A DNA stretch of 64,000 nucleotides from Flavobacteriaceae bacterium UBA5534 (GTDB lineage: Bacteria; Bacteroidota; Bacteroidia; Flavobacteriales; Flavobacteriaceae), in NCBI GenBank assembly GCA_002426015.1, contig DINS01000023.1:14171-78170 (forward strand), written 5' to 3'. The notes below the pieces were generated by a model, which made no database searches, was not told where the DNA came from, and saw nothing but the letters and a program-made list of their open reading frames with translations. This document shows positions 28,540 to 38,774 of this stretch, piece after piece. Every line of letters starts with the position of its first letter. Positions within the stretch are counted from its first letter, which is position 1. The position numbers and the translations under genes were made by a program.

Positions 28540-30192
28540 ATGCTGACATCTCTTACGATAAAAAATTATGCACTTATCGACCAACTTCAGGTCAATTTCA
28601 CCAATGGTTTAACCATTATTACTGGAGAAACAGGAGCAGGAAAGTCAATACTTTTAGGAGGGTTGTCGCTTATTCTTGGCAAGAGAGCTGATTTAAGCAG
28701 TGTAAAAGACCCTTCTGAAAAATGCATTATAGAGGCTACTTTTGATATTGCCAACTACAATTTAAAGTCGCTTTTTAAGACGGAAGATTTAGATTATGAA
28801 CCTTTGACGATTATTCGTCGCGAAATTTTGTCTTCTGGAAAATCACGCGCATTTATCAATGACACACCAGTAAACCTCGATAGTTTACAGATTTTGGGAG
28901 AGCGTTTGTTGGATATACACTCACAGCACCAAACCTTGCAATTGACCAATGACGATTTTCAGTTTCAGGTAATAGACGCGTTGGCAGAAAACGGTGAGCT
29001 TTTGCAAACATTTTCTAATGATTTATCACTTTTCAAATCACTTCAATCAGAGTTAAAATCGCTTCAAAAACAAAAGGCAGAAGCTATTAAAGAACAAGAT
29101 TATAATAGCTTTCTTTTGAATGAATTGGAAGGAGCCAAATTGGTGGTTGGTGAACTTGAAGCATTGGAAGAAGAATACGAGACACTCAATAACATCGAAG
29201 ACATCAAAGAAAAATTGACACATTCGCATCAGTTATTGAGTAATGATGAGGTAGGAGTCTTGACAAATCTGACAGAAATAAAGAATCAGCTTTCTAAATT
29301 GTCCAATTATACACAAGCCTACAAAGACATTTATGATCGGCTTAACAGCAGTCTGATAGAGTTGAACGATATTTTTGTTGACCTCGAAAATTTACAAGAG
29401 CAGCTTGAGGCTGACCCAAACCGATTGGAGGTTGTGAATACAAAATTGCAAGTACTGCATAATCTCATGTTAAAACATTCTGTAAATGACGAAGCTGAAT
29501 TAATTGCCATTCGTGAAGAGTTATCAAAAAAAGTTTCAGATTCTGAATTGTTAGATGATCAAATTTCAAAAATAGAGATCGAAATCAATGCCAAAGAGCA
29601 GCAATTGAACACCAACTCTAAAGCAATACACGATAACAGAGTAAGGGTCATTCCAAATCTTATAGAGCAATTGGAAGAGCTTTTGACAATTTTGGGAATG
29701 CCAAATGCCAAATTTCGAGTAGAGCTCACTTTTGGAAATGCATTCTATTCTAACGGAAAGGATGAATTGGCTTTTTTGTTTTCAGCAAATAAGGGAGGTA
29801 ATTTTAATGAACTCAAAAAAGCAGCTTCTGGAGGCGAACTATCTAGAATTATGTTAGCCATCAAATCTATTCTGTCAAAATATATTCAATTGCCTACAAT
29901 TATGTTTGACGAGATCGACACAGGGGTTTCAGGAGAAATTTCTAATAAAATGGCAAATATCATGCAGCAAATGAGCAAAAGCATGCAGGTATTTACAATT
30001 ACCCATTTGCCGCAGATTGCAGCCAAGGGCGATACCCATTACAAAGTCTTTAAAGAAGATATTGATGAGGTGACACAAACACAGCTCAAAAAGCTGAACC
30101 CAGAAGAACGCATTGTAGAAATCGCACAAATGCTTGGAGGTGTTGATATGTCAACTTCAGCTATAGCACATGCCAAACAATTATTGAATTAA
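28540..30192 (+). CDS. recN: DNA repair protein RecN
   Basis: RecN is an SMC-like ATPase acting early in double-strand break repair. The 550-residue protein has Walker A ITGETGAGKSILLGG near residue 30, long coiled-coil regions (about residues 160-240 and 320-370), the ABC signature ASGGELSRIMLAIK, and Walker B TIMFDEIDTGVSG followed by ITHLPQIAAKGD. Length and motif order are complete. Confidence 0.96.
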   Translation: MLTSLTIKNYALIDQLQVNFTNGLTIITGETGAGKSILLGGLSLILGKRADLSSVKDPSEKCIIEATFDIANYNLKSLFKTEDLDYEPLTIIRREILSSGKSRAFINDTPVNLDSLQILGERLLDIHSQHQTLQLTNDDFQFQVIDALAENGELLQTFSNDLSLFKSLQSELKSLQKQKAEAIKEQDYNSFLLNELEGAKLVVGELEALEEEYETLNNIEDIKEKLTHSHQLLSNDEVGVLTNLTEIKNQLSKLSNYTQAYKDIYDRLNSSLIELNDIFVDLENLQEQLEADPNRLEVVNTKLQVLHNLMLKHSVNDEAELIAIREELSKKVSDSELLDDQISKIEIEINAKEQQLNTNSKAIHDNRVRVIPNLIEQLEELLTILGMPNAKFRVELTFGNAFYSNGKDELAFLFSANKGGNFNELKKAASGGELSRIMLAIKSILSKYIQLPTIMFDEIDTGVSGEISNKMANIMQQMSKSMQVFTITHLPQIAAKGDTHYKVFKEDIDEVTQTQLKKLNPEERIVEIAQMLGGVDMSTSAIAHAKQLLN

Positions 30193-30207
30193 GAATTAAA
30201 AATTTCT

Positions 30208-30215
30208 TAACTTTG
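30208..30215 (+). promoter_or_regulatory. -7 box (TAACTTTG) for fabI
   Basis: An exact TAnnTTTG match. A TTG at 30184-30186 lies 21 bp upstream, a plausible -33 element, making this one of the better promoter candidates in the window. The leader to the ATG at 30264 is about 45 nt. Confidence 0.6.
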
Positions 30216-30263
30216 AAACACAGCTTAAAAACGCCTAAATAACGAACAACTAAACAAAAAACT

Positions 30264-31079
30264 ATGTCATACAACTTACTAAAAGGAAAAAGAGGAATCA
30301 TTTTTGGAGCATTAGATGCTAATTCAATTGCTTGGAAAACAGCAGAACGTGTTCATGAAGAAGGCGGGACGTTTGTATTGACCAATGCACCAATTGCAAT
30401 GCGCATGGGACAAATTAATGAGCTTGCCGAAAAAACCGGATCTCAAATCATACCAGCAGATGCAACATCAATGGAAGATTTAGAAAATTTAGTAACTCAA
30501 TCTATGGAGATTTTAGGTGGTAAAATTGATTTTGTTCTGCATTCTATTGGAATGTCCATCAATGTTAGAAAAGGAAGGCATTATACAGACCAAAATTATG
30601 AATGGACCCAAAAAGGAACTGATGTATCTGCCATGTCTTTTCATAAAGTGATGCAGACCTTGTACAAAACTGATGCCATGAATGAATGGGGAAGCATTGT
30701 TGCATTGACCTATATGGCAGCACAACGAGTGTTTCCAGATTATAATGATATGGCTGATAATAAGGCCTATTTAGAAAGCATTGCACGTAGCTTTGGATAT
30801 TTCTTCGGTAGAGATAAAAAAGTGCGCGTCAACACCATCTCACAGTCGCCTACCCCTACAACAGCTGGGCAAGGTGTTAAAGGTTTTGATGGTTTCATTG
30901 CTTATGCCGATAGAATGTCACCATTAGGTAACGCAACGGCTTTAGATTGTGCCAATTATACAGTGACCTTGTTTAGTGACCTGACAAAAAGAGTGACGCT
31001 TCAAAATTTATTTAATGATGGAGGGTTTAGCAATATGGGGGTCAGTGATTCTGTCATGGCTGAATTTGTAAAAGAATAA
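30264..31079 (+). CDS. fabI: Enoyl-ACP reductase FabI
   Basis: FabI catalyses the last NADH-dependent reduction of each fatty-acid elongation cycle. The 271-residue short-chain dehydrogenase has LLKGKRGIIFGALDANSIAWKTAERV (cofactor site), LHSIGM, and the active-site region TYMAAQRVFPDYNDMADNKAYLES, which holds the catalytic Tyr and Lys. The C-terminal RMSPLGNATALDCANYTVTLFSD is typical. It has its own promoter and a strong terminator. Confidence 0.95.
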   Translation: MSYNLLKGKRGIIFGALDANSIAWKTAERVHEEGGTFVLTNAPIAMRMGQINELAEKTGSQIIPADATSMEDLENLVTQSMEILGGKIDFVLHSIGMSINVRKGRHYTDQNYEWTQKGTDVSAMSFHKVMQTLYKTDAMNEWGSIVALTYMAAQRVFPDYNDMADNKAYLESIARSFGYFFGRDKKVRVNTISQSPTPTTAGQGVKGFDGFIAYADRMSPLGNATALDCANYTVTLFSDLTKRVTLQNLFNDGGFSNMGVSDSVMAEFVKE

Positions 31080-31100
31080 TTTTTTATTAATAAATATTGT

Positions 31101-31134
31101 AAAAACCTTGCTCAATATTGAGCAAGGTTTTTTT
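31101..31134 (+). terminator. Strong terminator after fabI
   Basis: A perfect 14-bp inverted repeat (arm AAACCTTGCTCAAT) with no unpaired loop bases apart from the minimal turn is followed by TTTT. It sits 21 bp after the fabI stop, ahead of the T9SS cluster. Confidence 0.9.
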
Positions 31135-31216
31135 GTTTTAACAAATTTATTTGTATTGAAATATTACAACCATTCAAGTTTTTTGATTAATTTGTTCAAC
31201 AAATAAATTAATCCAC

Positions 31217-32944
31217 ATGAACAAGTATTACATTTTTTTAATGCTATGTTTGGCTACTTTTTTTGAAATCAATTCCCAGATTTATTTTCAGGATAACTCA
31301 GCATCGATAGGTTTGAATTTTTCTACTGGAACAACGTATTTGGGTAATGGTGTTTCCTTTTGTGATTTTGACAATGATGGTTGGGATGATGTTACTCTAG
31401 CTACAGGGACTAATGTGCCAGTTCTGTTTTTTAAAAATATTAATGGGACTTTTGTGCAACAATCATTTATTTTAAATGACCCTCAATACGAAACCAAACA
31501 GGTTAATTGGGTAGATTATGATAATGATGGAGATAAAGATTTATTTGTAACAAGCAACTCAAACAGAAATATACTTTATAATAATGATGGTAATTTTGCT
31601 TTTACAGACGTAACATTTGAAGCAGGCTTTCCTTTAACCAGCCTAAAAAGTTATGGAGCTAGTTGGGGTGATTACAATAATGATGGATATTTAGATGTAT
31701 TTATAAGCAATAGGGACGAAAATTTTATTCAGCCAAATTACCTATATAAAAATAATGGGGACGGCACTTTTTCAGATGTAAGCGCTCAAGCAGGAATCCA
31801 TAATACCAGTAAACTTTCTTTTTGTGCTGCTTTTTTTGATTTTAATAATGATGGCTGGCAGGATATCTATGTTTCAAATGACAAAGTTGTCAATAAGAAT
31901 GTACTGTATAAAAACAAAGGTGACGGTACATTTATTGATGTAAGCCAATCTTCAGGAACTAATATTGGGATTGATGCCATGACCGTTACAATTGATGATT
32001 TTAATAGTGATGGATTTTTTGATATCTATGTTACCAACGATCCAGCAGGAAATGTATTTTTAAAAAATAATGGCAATGGGACATTTACAAATATTGCAGC
32101 ATCTTCCGGTACATTATTCAATAGCATTGGTTGGGGAGCGGTTTTTTTAGATGCAGATAATGATAATGATTTAGATTTATATGTCAGTGGTTCGCTTGAT
32201 GGGTCCAATCCAAATTACAGATCAGCGGCATTCTATCAAAATATGGGTAATGAAATGTTTGTTATCCCTACAACTGCAGGATTTGTTAATGATAACCGAT
32301 CAAGCTATTCTAATGCCATTGGTGATTACAATAACGATGGATATCCAGAAATTGTAGTTAACAATACAAACAATCAACACCTTTCTTTTTGGGAAAACCA
32401 AACAAGCTCAACCAATAACTGGTTGAAAATAAAGTTGCAGGGCACGACGAGTAATAGAGATGGAATTGGTTCTGTAATAGAAATTTCCATTAATGGAAAT
32501 AAACAATACAGATATACTCTATGTGGGGAAGGCTATTTATCTCAAAACACCAATAGCGAACTATTTGGGTTAGGTGCACATACAACCGTCGATTATGTCA
32601 AAGTAACTTGGCTAAGTGGAGCTGTAGATGTAATTTATAACGTATCTAATAATCAGTCACTTACCATAGTTGAAGGTGATTATCCTTTGTCAATAAATTC
32701 AGAAGTGTTCGAAAACTTTACTTTTTACCCAAACCCAGTTAAGAACAAATTATACTTCAATTCGTCTCAAGTAGTCACTAAAGTGACAATAATCAATATG
32801 CTAGGACAAGAAATCAGTTCAGTTGATTTCAATTATTCTGATAATAGTATCAGTTTATCTTCATTAATGGCTGGGATTTATTTTGCTAAAGTTGAAATTA
32901 ATGGAATCATTAAGTCTTTTCGGTTTATAAAAGCAGATAATTAA
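31217..32944 (+). CDS. Secreted FG-GAP/VCBS repeat protein with ASPIC/UnbV and T9SS domains
   Basis: This 575-residue protein has a signal peptide (MNKYYIFLMLCLATFFEINSQ), then seven calcium-binding-like repeats of the form DxDNDGxxD (FCDFDNDGWDDV, WVDYDNDGDKDLFV, WGDYNNDGYLDVFI and others), spanning about residues 45-400. These predict a beta-propeller. An ASPIC/UnbV domain follows (GIGSVIEISINGNKQYRY, LFGLGAHTTVDYVKV). The last ~75 residues are a T9SS sorting domain (FTFYPNPVKNKLYF, SLMAGIYFAKV). It is probably a cell-surface or secreted binding protein; the ligand is unknown. Confidence 0.9.
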   Translation: MNKYYIFLMLCLATFFEINSQIYFQDNSASIGLNFSTGTTYLGNGVSFCDFDNDGWDDVTLATGTNVPVLFFKNINGTFVQQSFILNDPQYETKQVNWVDYDNDGDKDLFVTSNSNRNILYNNDGNFAFTDVTFEAGFPLTSLKSYGASWGDYNNDGYLDVFISNRDENFIQPNYLYKNNGDGTFSDVSAQAGIHNTSKLSFCAAFFDFNNDGWQDIYVSNDKVVNKNVLYKNKGDGTFIDVSQSSGTNIGIDAMTVTIDDFNSDGFFDIYVTNDPAGNVFLKNNGNGTFTNIAASSGTLFNSIGWGAVFLDADNDNDLDLYVSGSLDGSNPNYRSAAFYQNMGNEMFVIPTTAGFVNDNRSSYSNAIGDYNNDGYPEIVVNNTNNQHLSFWENQTSSTNNWLKIKLQGTTSNRDGIGSVIEISINGNKQYRYTLCGEGYLSQNTNSELFGLGAHTTVDYVKVTWLSGAVDVIYNVSNNQSLTIVEGDYPLSINSEVFENFTFYPNPVKNKLYFNSSQVVTKVTIINMLGQEISSVDFNYSDNSISLSSLMAGIYFAKVEINGIIKSFRFIKADN

Positions 32945-33148
32945 GCTCTCTTTTCATCATTTAATTATGATTATTTTAGGTTTTTCTGTAAGATAAATAT
33001 TTCATTTCTATTCTTTTATATTATTTCAACGTTATTTTTAACTCATAATCGATTTGTTAATATCTTGCATATTTGAACTAAATTTTAACGCTATTAATTG
33101 AGATAAATTAGCTTTTTAATTAATTCAACAACTTAAAACTAATCAAAA

Positions 33149-35650
33149 ATGAAAAAAATTACATTATTTATAATTATCCTCATGTCATGTGTGTGGGGAA
33201 ATTATGCACAAGTAAACGGCTATAATTTTAGCCAAAACCCGGGTACATTTATACCTATTACTGGAGGAACCGTTTTGGCCTCTCCAGCAGGTGATGATGT
33301 GATTTACCCTGTAACTTTACCATCAGCTTTTGTGTTTAATGGCGTGACTTACACAGCAATGAATGTGTCATCAAATGGTTTTGTGACTTTTGGGGCGACG
33401 GCACCTTCAACAACAAATTACAGCCCAATAAGTGGTACAGCTGGTTATGCTGGAGCCATAGCTGCTGTTGGCAGGGACTTAAACAGTCTTGGGGCTTCTT
33501 CAGAAATCAGATGGGAACAAATTGGAGATGAGATCATTGTTCAGTGGTTGGACGTTAGGCGTTATAATATTGCTAGTGAGCAGTTAAATTTCCAAATAAG
33601 ATTGAATGTAGTGAGTAAGAGTGTGCAAATTGTTTATGGAACTTGTGTTGCAGGTTCAAGCTCAACTTACCCTCAAGTGGGATTGAGAGGGGCTACAAAT
33701 TCAGATTATAACAACAGGACTATTGCTGCAGCTGGTGGCGCTTGGGTCAATAGTACAGCTGGCACATCTAATAGCAGCACAATGTATTTTAACTCTACAA
33801 ACGCTAGTACAGCACCAGCTTCTGGATTGACTTATACTTGGACATTACCATCGACAGCAACTCTTACTTACTATAATCTACAGTGGCCTCCAAATGGAAA
33901 CATTACAGTTGGGGACGCACACAATGTATATGCTCAAGCTTATGAGCCTGGTGTAACAGATGCTCCTGGTCAAGGTGCTGGCATACAAGTTTGGATAGGT
34001 TACAGTAGCACAGATACAAACCCAAATAGCCCAACAGGATGGACATGGTTTCCAGCTGTTTACGGTAGTGACCAAAACAACGGCAGTAATGATGAATATA
34101 TTTATAACATAGCAAATGGCAGAACTCCTGGGACTTATTATTATGCAAGTCGTTTTAAATATAATGGAGGGCCTTATACTTATGGAGGCATACAAGCTAA
34201 TGGTGCTTATGGTGGAACTTGGGGGAATGACAATAATATTTCTGGAATTCTAGTTGTAAATGCACCACCAGCACCAGTTAACGATTTGTGTTCAGGGGCA
34301 ATAACGGTTTCTTGTGGTAATACTTATACTGGAAGTACATTATATGCTACACCTGAAAGTCCAGATCCAGGTACTTGTGGGACTACGGCTGGTACAACAG
34401 GAGGTGCTGTATGGTATAAGTTTATTGGTGCAAACTCAAGCAACGGAAGTGCGGCTGTTGGATCACCAGGAGATACAGTCACTTTAGATTTGAGCCTTTC
34501 GTCTTTTGACACCAAAATAAGAGTGTTCAGTGGTGCTTGCGGAGCATTGACTTGTGTTGGTGGTGATGATGATGGAGGTGCAGGAACTACATCTCTTTAC
34601 AGTTTCCCATCTATAGTTGGTACAGAATACTATGTATTGGTTCATGGATATAATGCTAATGCAGGTAATTACAGTCTTGCAATGACTTGTGTGGCTCCAC
34701 CTTCATGTGTACCAGCAACATTTACGCTTTCTAATGGGTCAAATAATTGCCCAGGAAATGATTTTTATATTAATGTAAACATTACAGCAATTGGTTCTGC
34801 AGCAAGTTTAAAAATCACTAACGATGGAGGTGCTCCTGCTATTACGGGGGCGACTGTTGCAGGTTCTCCTTATCAAGTTGGCCCATTCCCTTCAGGTGCT
34901 GTTGTTGGTATTACTGTTGAAGATGAAGCTGACAGTAGCTGCTTTGCAACAAGTACAGTCACAACGTCGGTTTGCCCTCCGCCTAATAATTTATTGGCTG
35001 GTGCCATACCATTAACTGTGGGCGATACCGTTTGTGAAGCTCAAATAACCGGAACAAATATTGGAGCAACTGATTCTGGTGAATTGCCAAGCCCAACATG
35101 TGCTAACTATTTGGGAGGTGATATTTGGTACAAAGTCCAGGTTCCTTCAACGGGCGAACTGATAATTGAAACTTCAGCTGCTGATACTAATTCAATTACG
35201 GATACAGGAATGTCTGTATACTCTGGAACCTCTGGAAGTTTAGTTGAGCTTGACTGCGATGATGATAATGGTCCAGGTCTGTTTTCTCAAGTAGTGTTGG
35301 CAGGTTTAAATCCTGGTGATTTCTTATTTGTTAGAGTTTGGGAGTATGAAAATAATTTAAAGGGGGACTTTAAAATTTGCGCCTGGTCTCCAGCTTCTTT
35401 AGGAGTTACTGATTCTGCCTTTGAAGGATTCGGTTTTTATCCAAACCCTGTTAAAGACATTTTGACGTTAAGTTCTCAAAAAAATATTGAAAACGTGACG
35501 ATATTCAATGTGCTTGGCCAGCAAGTTTTAAAAATGGATAGTCAATCAACAATTCAGAACATTAACATGATGTCGTTCCAATCAGGCACTTATATAATTA
35601 AGGTGATGATAGATAATCAGACTAAAATAATGAAAGTGATAAAAGAATAA
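33149..35650 (+). CDS. Large secreted T9SS cargo with PPC-like domains
   Basis: This 833-residue protein has a signal peptide (MKKITLFIIILMSCVWGNYAQ). The N-terminal ~230 residues form a beta-rich unit (VTYTAMNVSSNGFVTFG, IRWEQIGDEIIVQW) resembling plexin-repeat-like or nidogen-like modules. A linker domain and two PPC-like beta-sandwiches follow, starting near NDLCSGAITVSCG and NNLLAGAIPLTVG. A T9SS sorting domain ends the protein (FGFYPNPVKDILTL, QSGTYIIKVMI). No catalytic motif is visible. An adhesin or matrix role is inferred. The sorting domain is paralogous to those of the next two genes. Confidence 0.85.
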   Translation: MKKITLFIIILMSCVWGNYAQVNGYNFSQNPGTFIPITGGTVLASPAGDDVIYPVTLPSAFVFNGVTYTAMNVSSNGFVTFGATAPSTTNYSPISGTAGYAGAIAAVGRDLNSLGASSEIRWEQIGDEIIVQWLDVRRYNIASEQLNFQIRLNVVSKSVQIVYGTCVAGSSSTYPQVGLRGATNSDYNNRTIAAAGGAWVNSTAGTSNSSTMYFNSTNASTAPASGLTYTWTLPSTATLTYYNLQWPPNGNITVGDAHNVYAQAYEPGVTDAPGQGAGIQVWIGYSSTDTNPNSPTGWTWFPAVYGSDQNNGSNDEYIYNIANGRTPGTYYYASRFKYNGGPYTYGGIQANGAYGGTWGNDNNISGILVVNAPPAPVNDLCSGAITVSCGNTYTGSTLYATPESPDPGTCGTTAGTTGGAVWYKFIGANSSNGSAAVGSPGDTVTLDLSLSSFDTKIRVFSGACGALTCVGGDDDGGAGTTSLYSFPSIVGTEYYVLVHGYNANAGNYSLAMTCVAPPSCVPATFTLSNGSNNCPGNDFYINVNITAIGSAASLKITNDGGAPAITGATVAGSPYQVGPFPSGAVVGITVEDEADSSCFATSTVTTSVCPPPNNLLAGAIPLTVGDTVCEAQITGTNIGATDSGELPSPTCANYLGGDIWYKVQVPSTGELIIETSAADTNSITDTGMSVYSGTSGSLVELDCDDDNGPGLFSQVVLAGLNPGDFLFVRVWEYENNLKGDFKICAWSPASLGVTDSAFEGFGFYPNPVKDILTLSSQKNIENVTIFNVLGQQVLKMDSQSTIQNINMMSFQSGTYIIKVMIDNQTKIMKVIKE

Positions 35651-35679
35651 AACCAACATAACCATTAGGTTAATTTTAA

Positions 35680-35710
35680 AACCCATCTCAATAAGAGATG
35701 GGTTTTTTTT
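35680..35710 (+). terminator. Terminator between T9SS genes
   Basis: The 8-bp stem CCCATCTC / GAGATGGG with a 5-nt loop is followed by eight T. It lies about 30 bp after the stop at 35650. Confidence 0.9.
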
Positions 35711-35868
35711 ATGTATAATTTTATGAATTCCTAATCATTTAAAAATCTGCATTTTAACGGCAATAATCGTATTTCATCGATTTGGAAACATATTAACTTA
35801 TTTGTTGATAGATTATCAATATTTTAGTGCTCATAACTAATTTATTAACTATTTTAAATCAATTTAAT

Positions 35869-38568
35869 ATGAAAAAAATTACTATTTTAATTTTTGTGCT
35901 TTTTGTTTTTTCTTGGCAAAGTAATGCACAATTTACACAAGGATTTGAAACAGGTATTCCAGCGACTTGGACCGTGATTAATGGAGGTGATGCGAATACT
36001 TGGACGGCTACAACTCCAGGTACTGGTACAGCTCATACTGGAACCAATGTTGCTAAACTTGTTTTTGGCGCCACAGCACATGATGATTATTTGATTACAG
36101 AACAATTTACAGTTACGGCTGGTGTTTCTGATCGACTTTCACTATGGCACAAACAACGCTCTAATACGTTTCCAGAGCCTTTCGATGTTTTGCTTTCTAC
36201 TGGAGGTAATACAGCTCCAGATTTTACTATTACTATTGCTGCTGCTGTTGCTTCGAATACCACATGGCAACAAAAAACATATGATTTAACAGCTTATATC
36301 GGAGGAACAGTGTATATAGCTTTTAGGTCTACAACAACGGATCAATGGGAATTATACTTGGATGATATTGTTGTAGATGGTATACCATCATGTCCAGCTC
36401 CAACTGCATTAACTGCAACAAATATAACGACAACTGCGGCTGATTTAGGTTGGACTGATACATCTGGTAATTGGGATATAGAATGGGGAGCAAGTGGTTT
36501 TACACCAACAGGTATCCCAAATATTAATGATACAGCAAATAATCCTTATAATTTAGGTGGATTAAATTCAGCAACACCTTATTCTTTTTATGTAAGGGCT
36601 GATTGTGGTATGGATAATATAGATGTCAGTACGTGGGCTGGTCCTTTTAATTTTACAACCTTAGCAACTCCTCCAGCAAATGATGACTGTGCTAATGCAG
36701 TAGCTTTAACAGTCAATGCAGATTTTGCTTGTGGTTCAGTAACAGCGGGTACTACAGCAGGAGCAACAGCTTCATCACAACCAGATGATGTTGTTGGGAC
36801 ACCAAATAATGATGTTTGGTTCAGTTTTATTGCAACTAGTACTGCTCATAGGGTAGCACTTACAAATGTTGTTGCAGTTATTGGAACTTCGACTGATATG
36901 GCTATTGGAGTTTATAACGGGACAGGCGGATGTGCAGGACTTGTTTTTCAGGCAGATAGTGACCCAAACACTTTAAACTTAACTGGCTTAACAGCTGGGG
37001 TTACTTATTATGTTAGAGTTTATGGCTTTGCTTCAGGAGCAACTACAGCACAAGCTAATTTTAATATTTGTATAGGCACGCCACCAGCGCCACCGGCAAA
37101 TGACGACTGTGCTAACGCTGTAGCTTTAACAGTCAATGCAGATTTTGCTTGTGCTGCTGTAACAGCAGGAACAACAGTTTCTGCTACTGCTTCATCTCAA
37201 CCAGATGATGTAGTAGGCACACCAGATAATGATGTTTGGTTTAGTTTTGTTGCAACTGGAACAGATCACAGAGTAGCACTTACAAATGTTGTTGCGGTTG
37301 TTGGAACCTCGACTGATATGGCTATTGGAGTTTATAACGGGACAGGTGGATGTGCAGGACTTGTTTTTCAGGCTGATAGTGACCCAAACACTTTAAATTT
37401 AACTGGTCTTACAGCTGGGGTTACTTATTATGTAAGAGTTTATGGCTTTGCTTCAGGTGCAACTACAGCTCAAACAAACTTTAATGTTTGTGTTGGAACA
37501 CCGCCACCACCACCAGCAAATGATAATTTTGCTAATGCAATACCTTTAACTTGTGGTCAAAATGTTACTGGCAGTACTGCGGCAGCTACATTAGATGAAG
37601 ACAATGCACCTGATGGTTTTGGAGCTGATCTAGACGCACCTAATGTTTGGTTTACTTATACAGGTTCTGGAACTTCCGAACTCATTACTATTGATTTATG
37701 CCAATCAGCATATGACACTTCCTTTTTAGTTTATACTGGCACCTCTGGTAATTTAACTCTTGTGGGTGGTAATGACGACGGTGGCGCTTCAGGATGTCCG
37801 GGTAATACTCTTGCTTCATTTGGTTCTTTTGTATCAGATGGTACTACAACCTATTATATAACAGTTGAAGGATGGAATTTTTCCAATACAGGTACTTTTG
37901 ACTTAACTTTGACCTGTGCGCCTAACTGTACTGCTGCACAAGCAAACCAAGATTGCGCAAGCGCAGTGGGCATTAATGTAGATGGTAATGCAACAACAGT
38001 TGACAATACCTGTGCTACAATTAACCCTACACAAAATTGTGATTCATTTAATTCAATAGCAGATGTATGGTATTCATTTACCGCACCAGTTAGTGGCACT
38101 GTAAATGTGACTGCTGCTTTAGGTACTGCAACTGCTGTACATATGGCGGTATATAGTGGTACCTGTGGTGCATTGGTTAGTGAAGGCTGTAGTACAGCTG
38201 ACCCAACAGCATCATTGACATTGACCTCGCTTGTAGGTGGAAACACTTATTATTTACAATTATGGAATAATGGTACAGAAGAGGGAACTTTTGATGTAAC
38301 ATTGACTGACCCTTCATTATCAGTTGGCTCTTTTGAAAATAACGAGTTCACCTATTTCCCTAATCCAGTAAAAAACACATTATCATTGAGAGCTCAAAAA
38401 GAGATTCAAAATGTGTCTATTTACAACATGATTGGTCAAGAGGTTTTAAGATCAACTCCTAATACTCTTACTGATGAAGTAGATATGTCTTCATTGCAAA
38501 CTGGAGCTTACTTTGTTAAAGTAACAATTGATAACAGTACAGAAGTTATTAGAATAGTTAAACAATAA
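35869..38568 (+). CDS. Secreted T9SS adhesin-like protein with tandem duplicated domain
   Basis: The ATG at 35869 gives an 899-residue protein starting with a clean signal peptide (MKKITILIFVLFVFSWQSNAQ); the upstream in-frame ATG at 35827 would add 14 non-signal residues. Domains in order: a cleaved-adhesin/choice-of-anchor-type jelly roll (FTQGFETGIPATW, LYLDDIVVDG), a fibronectin III domain (APTALTATNITTTAADLGW), and then PPC-like domains starting at ANDDCANAVAL (about residue 270), again at about 410, and a divergent ANDNFANAIPL at about 550. A fourth unit and the T9SS domain (FTYFPNPVKNTLSL) finish it. No enzymatic motif seen. Confidence 0.86.
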   Translation: MKKITILIFVLFVFSWQSNAQFTQGFETGIPATWTVINGGDANTWTATTPGTGTAHTGTNVAKLVFGATAHDDYLITEQFTVTAGVSDRLSLWHKQRSNTFPEPFDVLLSTGGNTAPDFTITIAAAVASNTTWQQKTYDLTAYIGGTVYIAFRSTTTDQWELYLDDIVVDGIPSCPAPTALTATNITTTAADLGWTDTSGNWDIEWGASGFTPTGIPNINDTANNPYNLGGLNSATPYSFYVRADCGMDNIDVSTWAGPFNFTTLATPPANDDCANAVALTVNADFACGSVTAGTTAGATASSQPDDVVGTPNNDVWFSFIATSTAHRVALTNVVAVIGTSTDMAIGVYNGTGGCAGLVFQADSDPNTLNLTGLTAGVTYYVRVYGFASGATTAQANFNICIGTPPAPPANDDCANAVALTVNADFACAAVTAGTTVSATASSQPDDVVGTPDNDVWFSFVATGTDHRVALTNVVAVVGTSTDMAIGVYNGTGGCAGLVFQADSDPNTLNLTGLTAGVTYYVRVYGFASGATTAQTNFNVCVGTPPPPPANDNFANAIPLTCGQNVTGSTAAATLDEDNAPDGFGADLDAPNVWFTYTGSGTSELITIDLCQSAYDTSFLVYTGTSGNLTLVGGNDDGGASGCPGNTLASFGSFVSDGTTTYYITVEGWNFSNTGTFDLTLTCAPNCTAAQANQDCASAVGINVDGNATTVDNTCATINPTQNCDSFNSIADVWYSFTAPVSGTVNVTAALGTATAVHMAVYSGTCGALVSEGCSTADPTASLTLTSLVGGNTYYLQLWNNGTEEGTFDVTLTDPSLSVGSFENNEFTYFPNPVKNTLSLRAQKEIQNVSIYNMIGQEVLRSTPNTLTDEVDMSSLQTGAYFVKVTIDNSTEVIRIVKQ
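36661..37500 (+). repeat. Tandem 420-bp in-frame repeat within T9SS gene
   Basis: Bases 36661-37080 and 37081-37500 are two copies of the same 140-codon unit in exact 420-bp register. For example, the 60-base block at 36901 differs from that at 37321 at two positions, and the block at 36961 differs from that at 37381 at five. Other blocks, such as 36721 against 37141, are more diverged. A third, much more diverged unit begins in register at 37501. Confidence 0.9.
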
Positions 38569-38589
38569 AGTTCTAAACTTTAAATTTTT

Positions 38590-38623
38590 AAAAACCTTGT
38601 CATTAAATTGGCAAGGTTTTTTT
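38590..38623 (+). terminator. Terminator between T9SS genes
   Basis: The 9-bp stem AAAACCTTG / CAAGGTTTT is followed by a T run, 22 bp after the stop at 38568. Confidence 0.88.
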
Positions 38624-38774
38624 ATTTGATTGCATTAGCATTTGACAAAATGTAGGCAAAATCTTCACTTAACGTGTTTTTCATCACTTAATCGAATTAA
38701 CAAGTAATTGATTTTCAAATTGATGTATTATTGGTACTTTTAATGATTATAATAAATATTAAAACCTAGATCTT

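Noticed and set aside
38734..38741. TACTTTTA as a -7 box before the third T9SS paralogue
   Set aside because: The last base differs from the TAnnTTTG consensus and no -33 element was seen, so it was not listed as a promoter.
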